A stretch of 64,000 nt of DNA. It comes from Strongyloides papillosus (taxonomy: Eukaryota > Nematoda > Chromadorea > Rhabditida > Strongyloididae). The position numbers and the translations under genes are program-made. Below are positions 1 to 10,800 of the stretch, one piece after another (within the stretch, counting starts at the first letter, position 1; each line of letters opens with the position of its first letter). A model generated the notes under the pieces. That model was not told the DNA's origin. It did no database searches and worked only from the letters and a program-made list of their open reading frames with translations. The stretch spans positions 62,001-126,000 of the forward strand of contig SRSI01000002.1 of NCBI GenBank assembly GCA_005656395.1, read 5' to 3'.

Positions 1-660
1 ACTTAGTATAAAAAGAATAAATAAAATGAATTAAGTAATGGATCAAGAAATGATAACTATTTTTTAGTAAAAATTAACATTTTCTAATGTTTTAACTTTA
101 TGAAAAGTTGTTTAAAGAAAATAAAACTAATGTTAGTGCATAGAACAAGACTTGGCATAAAATGTAAAAACTATGGCAAAGTTTGTAGCTTACAAACGAA
201 AAAAGTTATCTTTAAGCATAATTTTTTTTGGTCTTTTAATTATTTATATATTTGTAAAATTCAGGTAAATATGCAGTTAACAAAAGAAATACATTGAATT
301 GTTTATACCAATTTAAAAAAAAATAATAAAAAATCACTTAAATAGCTATTTATAATAATTTAAATTTTTGTTCACTTTTTTGATATAAAATAAATTATTT
401 TTGTTAGGTAAATTTTTTTAACTAAACAGTTTCAATGAATATAAACGTTATACATTGATTCTAAAAACTTAGAAATATTTCATAATGTATTAATATATTA
501 TGACAATGTACTTTCGGTTATTTTATTTCTCCAAAAATATGTAACTAGATAGAACAATTTTTTTATACACATACTTTCACTAATAATTTAGTAAAAAAAG
601 TTTTTGAAAAATATGCTCCACGGACTAGCCCTGACCAGCCGAAGGCGGGTCTAAGACTGG
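1..660 (+). mobile_element. Helitron copy A, 3' part, cut by the window edge
   Basis: This is a diverged copy of the 3' half of the non-autonomous Helitron family seen at 4583, 24588, 33319 and 49531. It shares the AT-rich subterminal block and the terminal palindrome with a GAA loop near 625-655. It ends CTGG at 660 followed by T, as do the other copies. The 5' end lies before base 1. Open frames at 100-297 and 563-778 fall inside the repeat and look like chance. Confidence in family membership is high because five other copies align here. Confidence 0.8.
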
Positions 661-1237
661 TAGTATAAGTATTAATAAAAATATTAATAAGATATCTATT
701 GTTTTTATAAATATATAATAGAGAAAATATATTTATAGATATAGGTTGTGGCGTCCTCCTTTTCAAACAAATTCCCAATGCCCTCTGAATCTCCGACAGA
801 CTTTTAAACCTTTACCAATATCAAACTTTTATTGACCCAAACTTTAATACAAAAAGACACACTAATATAATACTACACAAAGTGGCCATATAGGGATAAT
901 ATTTTTAAAACTACAACAATTTACTTATAAATAACTCTTTGACCTCTTAGAAACTCCTGAAATCTCCTTCAACTCTTTCTGAAACTTCTAGTGGTCTACA
1001 AAATACAATATTAAAATTACAATATGATTAAGTTATACATTTAATAAATATGATATAATAAAACAAGTCTTACATTAAATATGATGATAATTAAAAATAA
1101 CTACAACTACTACCTAAGTTAATAAAATGACTGTTTTGGTGACTTTTTCACCTATTATATAAACAAAAGAAAATGTTCTCGAATTTTCCAAACAGTTTCC
1201 CAACTGTTATATTTTTACTATAGAATATTCACCGATA
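661..1237. other. AT-rich DNA, nothing recognised
   Basis: No coding potential, TIR or repeat unit was seen in this stretch between the Helitron end and the minisatellite. Confidence 0.5.
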
Positions 1238-2257
1238 AAAAAAGTAGCTAAAATATTCGTTAACAAGAATTATTTAACTAAAACATTCGTTAGTTAAAAT
1301 TAAATAGCTAACGAATTTTGTTAGTTAAAATACAGTAACTAACAAACTTTGTTAATAACAATTTATGTTAATAAGAACATTGTTAGTTAAAATATAGTAA
1401 CTAACGAACTTTGTTAATAACAATTTATGTTACTAACGAACTTTGTTAGTTAAAATATAGTAACTAACGAACTTTGCTAGTTAAAATTTATGTTACCATC
1501 GAACTTTGTTAGTTAAAATTTATGTTACCATCGAACTTCGTTAATAACTAACTTCGTTAATAACTAACTTCGTTAATAACTAACTTCGTTAACAACTAAC
1601 TTCGTTAACAACGAACTTCGTTAATAACAATTTATGTTAATAACTAACTTCGTTAACAACGAACTTCGTCAACAACAACTTCGTTAACAACTAACTTCGT
1701 TAACAACGAACTTCGTTAATAACTAACTTCGTTAATAACTAACTTCGTTAACAACGAACTTCGTTAATAACTAACTTCGTTAACAACGAACTTCGTTAAT
1801 AACTAACTTCGTTAACAACTAACTCCGTTAATAACTAACTTCGTTAACAACGAACTTCGTCAACAACAACTTCGTTAACAACTAACTTCGTTAACAACGA
1901 ACTTCGTTAATAACTAACTTCGTTAATAACTAACTTCGTTAACAACGAACTTCGTTAACAACGAACTTCGTTAATAACTAACTTCGTTAACAACTAACTT
2001 CGTTAACAACTAACTTCGTTAATAACTAACTTCGTTAACAACTAACTTCGTTAATAACAATTTATGTTACTAACGAACTTTGTTAAGAACAACTTATGTA
2101 ACTAACGAACTTTGTTAAGAACAACTTATGTAACTAACGAACTTTGTTAGTTAAAATATAGTAACTAACGAATTTTGTTAGTTTAAATTATGTAACTAAC
2201 GAATTTTGTTAGTTAAAATTATGAAACTTAAGTATTCGTTAGTTAAAATCAAGTAGC
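1238..2257. repeat. 16-bp minisatellite array
   Basis: About 1 kb of tandem repeats with a core unit close to CTTCGTTAATAACTAA. The centre (about 1535-2050) is nearly pure and alternates AACTAA, AACGAA and AACAA linkers. Both flanks decay into a longer form carrying GTTAGTTAAAAT. The edges are mirror-like: the left edge has AGTAGCTAAAAT followed by ATTCGTTA, and the right edge has ATTCGTTAGTTAAAAT followed by AAGTAGCTAC. The unit is rich in TTCGTT and AACGAA, so single strands could fold back. It is non-coding. Confidence 0.9.
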
Positions 2258-2896
2258 TACAGACAAAAAATAAAGAAGACACAGGTTTGCATAAAATTTA
2301 ACAAATTTGTCCTACTTAAAAAAATTGAATTTTCTTTTTTTGCGACTAATTTTTTTGCAATTATCGCATGTATAAAAATTAAAACAATAATTAAAGTATT
2401 ATTAAAATAGGTTTCTGTTTTTTAGTAAATTTTTTTCAAATCGCACTTTGTGAGTCAATAAGATATTGGAGGTACAACTAAAATTTTTACCCTCATTTTT
2501 ATTATATTAATAAAAAAAAGCAATTAAAAAAATGTATGTTAGCAAGTTTGTTCGGTCTCAAACATTGAGATATAGGAGCCGCAGTGGATCAAAGTCGGAA
2601 AAATTGATCATTACAAGTTTGCAGTAAATTGATTTTTTTAAAAACAAATGTTTCTAGGGTTTGTTTTTTTGTTAAAAAACTAATGAGCATACTTCCGGCT
2701 TTATAAATTTATCTCATTATTGTTTTTTGGAATTTTTTTTAGTTTTTCAATTTTTTTTTTTAAATTCCTCTCTTTTTGTCTCTTATGAGTGTACGTTTTT
2801 ATATTTATTCCCTAATGTTTATATAATATTATTGCATAAGCATATACTGGGATAATAAAAAGTTTTAAAATTAAAAAATTAAGTAAAGTAATTAAA
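2258..2896. other. Intergenic DNA with a dispersed repeat
   Basis: No gene is seen. Bases about 2462-2665 are a diverged match, in the same orientation, to about 23704-23895. Shared words include ACTAAAA, TTTTACCC, a T/A-rich run, ATGTATGTT, and GTCAAAGT or GTCGGAAA-like blocks. This is an unclassified dispersed repeat of about 190 bp. The LINE reading frame begins at 2897. Confidence 0.5.
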
Positions 2897-4489
2897 ATGG
2901 ATACGATAAAGGCAAAAATTAGAGGTTTCGAGCCAGGAAGTGACGTCGGGCCTTCAGATAGTCGAATAATTAACAATCATGTAAAAATGTTAAAAATGAT
3001 GACACTTAATGTCAGATCATTACTCCACAAAATATTTGAATTGAATGAACTGCTGAACTCAGAGGAAATTGATGTTGCTTTTATTACTGAAACCAGATGG
3101 AAAACAGATGAATGTTTCCAAGAAGAAGGTTTTGTATATATCATGGGTAAAGCGGACAATAGAAATGGAGGTAGTGGTATAGTTATCAAAAAAGAACTAC
3201 TAAAATACATTCAAAAAATAGTTACACAATCGTCGAGAATAACCAGTATTGTTATGAAAGTAGAAAATGAGATATGTGTTCTTACATCATGTTACTTCCA
3301 TACTTCTGCTGCTTCTGAAGATGAAATTGACATTTTGTACGACAAATTACGAGGTATCATTACTGATAGTAAAGATAGAAATATGAAATGCATTGTTGGA
3401 GGAGACTTTAATGCAAAGGTACTATTCAATAACAAGAATGGAAGACAGTTAAACGGGAATGTACTAGGAAATGAAAGAGGAGAAAATTTGACTCAATTTT
3501 GTGAAGAAATGGAATTATGTTGCTGCAATATGCTCTTTAACAGGAAATCCAACAGAAGAACAACTTGGATATCACCCAATCAAAAAATTAAAGGAGAAAT
3601 AGACTATTTCTTATCAGATGAAGTATTAGCTAAAAGAATAAAAGATGTTAGGGCGTTGCAGAAACATATCTTTAACAGCGACCATAACCCTTTAATATTA
3701 AAATTAGAATTCAAAGTCTTATCACATAGGACAAAATTCAAGAACAACAAGGTTAATGTTAGACCGGACTTTAATAAAATTAACCCCATGAAGTTAAAAG
3801 GTATTAAGAAAAAATTAAATTGGGACCTTGGTGAAAATGCTGAACAAAACTATGATACAATCAGAAGTAATCTTACAAAAATTTACAATGAATGTAAAAT
3901 AAAAGAAATAAAGTCATCACGTAGAATCACTGATGATCCGATAATCAAAAGTCTACTTATCAAGAGGAAAAATCTTAAAAGTAAAGGTTTGAATTATACT
4001 ATTCTTAGCAAACTAATAAGATTCGAAATTAGTGATTTGTGCTTAAAAAGAACAAATTTAGTTATTGATAAAGCTATCAAGGAAGGTAGATCAATGAAAT
4101 ATGTTTTTAAAGAAACAGCTAGGAAAAAATTCAACAACATAAGCAAAGATAGTGTGAATAAAACCTTTGGTGAAATCTTCGGTAAAGAAAGGGGAGAAAG
4201 TATCGAGTGGAGGAATTATGTCGAAAAAGATTCTAAATGGCATCCCATAACTCCTGAAGAAGTTAGTTTTAGAATCAAAAAAAGTAAAAGAAAAGCTTGT
4301 GGACCTGATGGCATTTTTCTCGAACACCTCATATTAGGTGGCAGAAAAGCAGCAGAAGCACTAGCTACTTTATTCAATAAGCATGGACATTTGATTCCTG
4401 ACCAAATGAATGAATGCAATATAGTTCTTATCAAAAAACCTAGCAGTATTTTAAATGATATTTCTAGTTTTAGGCCAATATCAATCTAA
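2897..4489 (+). pseudogene. LINE endonuclease and start of reverse transcriptase (530 aa)
   Basis: This would nick target DNA and prime reverse transcription in an RTE-like LINE. Endonuclease motifs are visible: TLNVRS near 36, TETRW with Glu65, GGDFN with Asp170, EIDYF with Asp236 and SDHNPL with His263. The first RT block (KSKRKACGPDG, then SSFRPISI) starts near 450. The frame ends at TAA, but the same frame continues with RT-like sequence (QTIFK...LLERIQ...SSSQAGF) up to the Helitron at 4583, so this is a nonsense mutation. The second copy at 51900-53138 carries the same TAA. The true N-terminus is uncertain; 2897 is the first ATG in the frame. Confidence 0.85.
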
Positions 4490-4582
4490 CAAACTATTTT
4501 CAAAATATATACTTTAACTTTACTTGAACGTATCCAAGATAAGATTGAAAATTGTGTCAGTTCTAGCCAGGCGGGGTTTCTA

Positions 4583-6861
4583 TCTATAACAAAAAAAAAT
4601 AAGAAAAAAAAATTTGTCTTTAACATAACTCTCTTCAAAGTTAACCGATTTTAATGGATAAATAGCCAAAAGATGTGTTTTTTTTTCTAACTTAGGGGGG
4701 ACAATAGGTCTTAAAAGTGTTTGGGCCATAATTGGCCAAGTTATCTTTAAAAAACATCTTTTTTTAGGGCCTTTTTTTACATAGTTTTGTTACTCGACTA
4801 ACTTTCCTCAAGATTAACGAAATAAATTGCTTTATATCTTATTCGAAAGGTATAATTCCAGAATAGTGCGGAAGCCTAATGATATTGAATTTGATTTATA
4901 ATTGGTCGAGTTGTGGTCCAAAGAGTGGTGATCACTTTGAAAAAACATTTTAAAAGTTCAATAATCATAACTCAGTCATAACTTGACGAAAATAAACAAA
5001 ATATTATCCATTATATAGATCTACGTCTAACTTAAAAAATAAGAGTCTAACGAAGTTTATAGCTCAACAAAGAAAGAAATTATATTAATTTGAATGTCAA
5101 CTTTTTTGTCTTTTTTCTATTTTTATTGTAAAAATCAATTTTGTTCCAGACATAACTCTCTCCAAACTTAATCAAATTTTATGGTAAAATAGTCATTTGA
5201 TGTATTTTTTTTCAACTTGGTGCAGAAAATGGGTCTCAAAACTTTTAGTCCACAAGTGGCCAAATTATATTTAAAAAATACCACATTTTTGGACTGTTTT
5301 TTGCATAGATTTGTTCCAAAAATAACTCTTTTCAATGTTAATGAAATTTTTTAGTTTATGAGTCATTTGAGAGATACAACTCCAGAATAGTGCGGAAACA
5401 CAGCAGCATAACGATTGATAAAGAATTGGTCAAGTTATAGATCAACAAGTGATGACTATCTTTTTGGTGAAAATTAAAAAGTTAAATAGTTATTACTTAG
5501 TGAAAACTTGGTAAAATTAAGTAGATATGGTTTTCTTATATAGATTTAAGTCTAACTTAAAAAATAAGACTATTGTGAAGTTTACAGATTATCTAGAAAA
5601 CGATTTATGCCATGTTTAGTGTCATTTTTCTTGTTTTTTTCTATTTTTATTGTAAAAATCAATTTTGTTCCAGACATAACTCTTTTCAAACTTGATCAAT
5701 TTTTATAGTCAAGTAGTCATTTGATGTATTTTTTTTTCAACTTAGGAAAAAAAAATAAATCTCGAAACTTTTGGTCCATAACTGGCCAAATTATTTTTAG
5801 AAAACGACACTTTTTAACCACATTTTTGCATAGTTTTTTTCTAAAAAAAACTCTTTAAAAATTAAATAAAACTTTATGATTTATGACTCATATATAAGGT
5901 ACAAGTATGGAAAAGAGGGAAATTTAATATTAAAATGATCAACAAAAATTAGTAAAGTTATGGATTAAAATGTGACAACCATTTTTTTAGTAGAAATAAA
6001 ATTTTTTAAATATTATAACTTTATAAAAAGTTGTTTAAAATGAATAAAATTAAATGTAGTATATAGATAAAGTCTGATTTTAAATATAAAACCATAACAA
6101 ATTTTGTAGCTTAAAAACGAAAAAGTTTTTTAAGGTATTAATTTTTTTTTCTCATTTACATATTTATAAAATTAAATTCAAATGTGTAGTTAATAGAGTA
6201 ATGATATCAAATTGTTTATACCAACTTCAAACATATAATGAGGAGTCACCTAAACAGTTACTTGGATTGTTTCAAATATTCACTTTTATTTATCTTTTGG
6301 ACCAAACTTAAGATTAAATTCATATACAAAAAAATTGACAAAAATGGTATTGTTCAAAGATGTTTATGTTGGTATCCTCATGGCACCAAGAAACGTATTG
6401 GCAGACCACGTGATTATTACTTTGATTGCTTTAAAAGATCTAGATGTGTAGGAAAAAATAGTAACAATTTAACTATTACTCATTTAATTAGACACAAGTA
6501 TAATTTCATTCTTAATAACATTGTTTCCTATATTTATATATGATTAGAACGTATTTAAAATAAAAATAAAATAAAAAAAAATTTATCTTTTGGATATAAA
6601 ATTCTTTTTGTTGGGTCAATTTTTCACTTAACTAAACAGTTTCAATAAACGTAGATGTTATAAAATGATTCTCACAATCAGAAATATTTCATATATTATA
6701 ACAATGTATTTTCGGTTATCTTTTTTCTCCGGAAATGTGTAATTTAATAAAACAATTTTTTTATACAGATACTTTGATTAATGATTTTGTATAAAAATTT
6801 TTTATTAAAAAATATGCTCTGCGGACCAGCTCTGACCTGCCGAAGGCGGGTCTAAGGCTGG
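4583..6861 (+). mobile_element. Non-autonomous Helitron copy B, inside the LINE reverse transcriptase
   Basis: It starts TCTATAAC directly after an A (4582) and ends CTGG directly before a T (6862), as expected for a Helitron inserted between A and T without target duplication. Just before the end is a stem, GACCTGCC-GAA-GGCGGGTC, inside a larger ACCAGC...GCTGGT palindrome. No Rep/helicase gene is present. The interior contains three diverged tandem units of about 525 bp starting near 4620, 5150 and 5670. A 279-bp LINE fragment lies at 6302-6580. The autonomous relative ending at 18506 has the same 3' end. Confidence 0.85.
6302..6580 (+). mobile_element. 5'-truncated LINE fragment inside the Helitron
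   Basis: The 279-bp insert is flanked by a perfect 14-bp direct repeat, ATTTATCTTTTGGA, at 6288-6301 and 6581-6594, and ends in an A-rich tail. Helitron copy E at about 35010-35030 lacks it and shows a single, slightly diverged target site. The open frame (6238-6543) carries a HGTKKRIGRPRDYYFDCFKR motif, which resembles the basic GRP-rich end of RTE-like LINE proteins (residues WKRPVDRPPKR in copy 2). It is therefore a retroposed LINE 3' end of a related but different subfamily. Confidence 0.75.
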
Positions 6862-6864
6862 TTT

Positions 6865-7840
6865 TAGAAAAAGAAATACTTTAAATCAGATATTACAATT
6901 CTGCACAATAATTCAAACGTGTAGAGAGTATAAGAAAGATTTATATGCTATTTTTATAGATTTTAAAAAAGCATTCGATTCAGTTAACCATAGCTGGCTT
7001 CTCTACAGTTTAGCAATAAATGATTTTGATGAAGAATTGGTAAAAAGAATTGAAGCATTATACAGATCTCCAAAAGCTACCTTCTCCACCGGTATCAACA
7101 ATTCATATACTACATTCGAAGTGAAGTCTGGTATTCGACAGGGTGATACATTAAGCCCAAAATTGTTTATTCTATTATTGGAAATAATTCTTAAGAATGC
7201 CCAACATGATTTAGATGATTGCTTTAAAAACGAAGAAAGTAACCTAGTTAAGGTTATGATTGATGGTACTCCTACAGTTAGCTTCAAATTAGAGTTTGCT
7301 GACGACATAGTAATATACACCTATGATCAAAAGCTAACAGAAAAAATAGCTCAAGTTATTGAATATCATGCCAGGAAAACAGGTCTAGAGTTGAATAAGG
7401 ATAAAACAAAAATGATGGCTACGCAATATAAAAAAAAGTTAGATAATCCAATATATGAAGTTGTATCAAATTATAAATACCTAGGAAGAGTGGTATCTAT
7501 GGACCTGAATAGAGATAATAACGATTTCAATGAACGTGCAAAGGCCACATGGCGGGCAAGATTTAAAAACAAAGAACTATTAAATAGGGCTGATTACAAA
7601 AATAAATTAAAAATTTATAATTGCATCATAAGACCAGCAACTCTATACAGTATAGAATCTATGAGACCGACTATTATGCTTATCAATAAATTTGTATCAC
7701 TGGAGAAGAAGGTTCTATATTCTATTTTCAAAAAAGAGATCCATCTTGCTATGTGCATTAAAGATATAATACTAGATAGAATGGAAAAGGCAAGAAAACC
7801 CTTTGATGTATACACTCAAAATTTAAAACTGTCGTTTTGA
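6865..7840 (+). pseudogene. LINE reverse transcriptase, central and C-terminal part
   Basis: After the Helitron the frame resumes with RKRNT...QIL, then IDFKKAFDSV (motif A), SGIRQGDTLSP (motif B), FADDIVIYT (catalytic motif C, near 7295) and GLELNKDKTKMM (motif D). It is uninterrupted as far as FDVYT, where the TIR of the next element replaces the real C-terminus. The stop at 7838-7840 lies in that TIR region. The other copy shows about 60 more residues, including a KRPVDRPPKR tail. The RT active site is intact, but the gene cannot function in three pieces. Confidence 0.85.
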
Positions 7841-10800
7841 CAGACATTGTGCAATCATGGGTTATTGTGTCGAATTCTGTCATTTCGACTACCAATTAAT
7901 TTATTTTTAATTGTACCCACATAATAAACATAAAACATATAAAAATTTTTTAAAAAATGCCCTACACTTTTTTGTAAAATGCATGATTTTTCAAAGAAAT
8001 GTACATACAGTTAAAACGACATACATACTTTTCTTTATTATTTGTCATACATTTTTATATAAAATGTATATACATTTCTTCAAAATGTACTATACATTTT
8101 TTAAACTTTATAGCATTTTTAATGGAAATGTACATACAGTCAAAATGACATACATACTCTTTTTTATTTTTTGCTATACATTTTTATAGAAAATGTATAG
8201 ACATTTCTAAATGACATTTACTATACATTTTTTAAATTGTATGGTTGTTTTTTAATATAAAATTATACATAACCAATGCAAAATACATACTTTTTTTTTG
8301 TGAATTGGTATGCATTTTTCATGAAAATGTATATGAAATTTTTTAAAAATACTAGTAATGAGAAAAATTCTGATGAAAGTGTAATAGTTATTTCAGAAAG
8401 ATTCATAGATGGAGCAAAAAAATTACTTCTATAAAATATATTGTACTTTATTTTTTTAATTTGATATAACATGCAATAAAAATATATGTAATTGTAATCC
8501 AAACTAATAACTTTAAAAAAGATCACATCGTTTAAAATTGTTATTTATTTTATAATAATTAGGATAAAATTCTAATATTGTTAAAAGAATATATTACTTT
8601 AACTAAAGTACCGTTTAATATAGTTTATTAACGATGTAATTTAGTTTCAGTATTTCTTGTAATTCATTACAATAATATGTTAATTTCTATATTATGAAAT
8701 TTAGTACATAAATATTATTGTTAAAACATTTTTATAAATATTATGCCAAAACAAATAAAAAACACCATTTTACTTTAACCTTATTTACTAAGGAAAAATT
8801 AAAAATAAATAACAACCCTATTTATAGTACTTTTAAAATAAATTTATATCAATGTCATTAAAAATTTGTATCATTTATATTAAGATTCCTTTAGGTTATA
8901 CTGATGTAAAATAATAAAGTTATTCAAAATTATTCTTCCGATATGATAAAACTTAATTCTTTAATTTCCTCTTCCATAGAAGCTTCGAGTTGTTCATCTT
9001 CATCACATTCTATTACAGGTAGATCATATATCCAATTGTTATTTTCCACCATTGATTCGTTGTGAACTTTTCTATGTCTATTAATAAAATTATTCCAAGT
9101 TATTTTTTTAACTATCGTTAAGCATGGATTGATTCGGCTATTAGTTCGTGATAAAATATTTTTAAGACGAATGTTAGCAGCTATAATATAAAGTTATTAT
9201 AATAAATACTTATATAATTATTAAATTTTTTATAATCTTACTTTTTATAGATTTAAATAAGAAAGTTTGCAGATGTTAAAATTGTTGTTAATAAAATTTT
9301 TACATACAAAAATATATATTTTTTAACAAAAATTAGTTTTTAAATATTTAAAATATTTTAATGATCTAATTTTTATATAAATTTTTAATGATTAAAAGCA
9401 AATATAAAAAGATAACATTATAAAATTGTAATATTGACTTACCTTCGAATCTAATACAAGAAAAATTAACTGGAAGAAGTTTATGTCGTAGTATGTTCCA
9501 AGGATAATGTGTTAAATTATGCATTTTTAATGTAAGCTTAAGATCAGAAGAAAATACTTTATACAGATACTCAAAAATTTTGTCAACATTATATTCGCAC
9601 AGTCTCGAACATTCATTAATGTCCATATTGAACTCCATGCATAAATATGTAACATTAAAAAGAACTTTTAGAAGATTGATTATTTGTTTGAATTTTATTT
9701 TTACACCATTTTCATAATTATTAATATTTATTTTGATTAAATATTCATAGAATGATCTTGTCACAGCTAATGTTTAACTACCACTAAGAAGGTAACGTCC
9801 TTTTTTATTCAAAGTATCTTGTGTTCTTTGAAGTGCAAAAAAGTTTTAATTAATAACACTATTTATGCAACCATGTTTTTTCATCAGAATACATTCATTA
9901 ATAATACCTTCATAAATTTGCAATGGAGTTAGATCTGTAATGATTTGAACTATTTGTGTTGTACCAAAAAGAACGTTACTTAGAACACCAAGGTTAAGAT
10001 CATGGAAAGGGTCTGATAAAAGATTATTATCAATAGGTATTCCAGAAATAGCATGGTCATTTTTAAGTTGTTCCTTTATTAAGCTGCATTTCATAAATTT
10101 ATGCCAATCACGAACTTAAAAAAACATATTATAATAAACAATTTCTTAAAATATTTTTACGTATTTACTTTTAAAATTTAATTTTTTATAAAAAAAATAT
10201 ATACTTATATCTACAGAAATTTTATTGCTTTAACTAATCATAAAAATATGTTTTAGCATGATTTATGAACTTTTTCTTAAAAACAATAAGAATTTATATA
10301 ATTCAATACTCATGTACTTTTTTTTATTTAACAAATTTATAATTTTTAGAAGAACATTAAAGAGAATTTAATATTATATTATTACTTACCTTAATGTGTG
10401 AGAACAAAAAATTTATTGTTGTTATATTTCAGCAAATTATCGTGTTTTCATGATCTTTTATTAATCACTTTTTTCAAAAATATGATAAGTTAAATAACGA
10501 AACAATGACTTATTTTAACTTATTAATTTAGACTTGTACTATAGATAATCTTTAAATAAATATAATTTATCGTTATAGTTATTATCTATTTAATAGGATC
10601 TTTCAATTTTCATACACGACAAAAAGTAACCAAATAAAATGTTGATTAAGTGTAATAATTGTTTAAAACAGTTAATTTCAAAATTATTATTAAAAATAAA
10701 TAATTATTCTAAATAAAAATTTAAGATATCTCAGTAAAAATTTATTAACAAAGTATTTTTTTATCTTACTTAAAGTATTTGATAAATACATTAATTTTAG

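Larger units (their letters stand above)
2897..7811 (+). mobile_element. RTE-like non-LTR retrotransposon, copy 1, dead and interrupted
   Basis: An apurinic-endonuclease domain is followed by a reverse transcriptase, split by a Helitron at 4583-6861 and cut at 7812 by the TIR element that follows. The order and the NERGE...FC...IDYF...SDHNPL pattern fit the RTE group. No ORF1 is visible upstream. An in-frame TAA at about 4487-4489 interrupts the protein before the Helitron. Bases 3222-7811 are nearly identical to 48582-53170 on the other strand, including the stop and both nested insertions. Confidence 0.85.

Noticed and set aside
563..778. 71-aa minus-strand open frame
   Set aside because: It crosses the Helitron 3' hairpin and has no family resemblance, so it is a chance frame in a repeat.
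6238..6543. 101-aa open frame taken as a gene (also 49849-50154)
   Set aside because: It starts in Helitron sequence and runs into the inserted LINE fragment, so it is a chance fusion frame.
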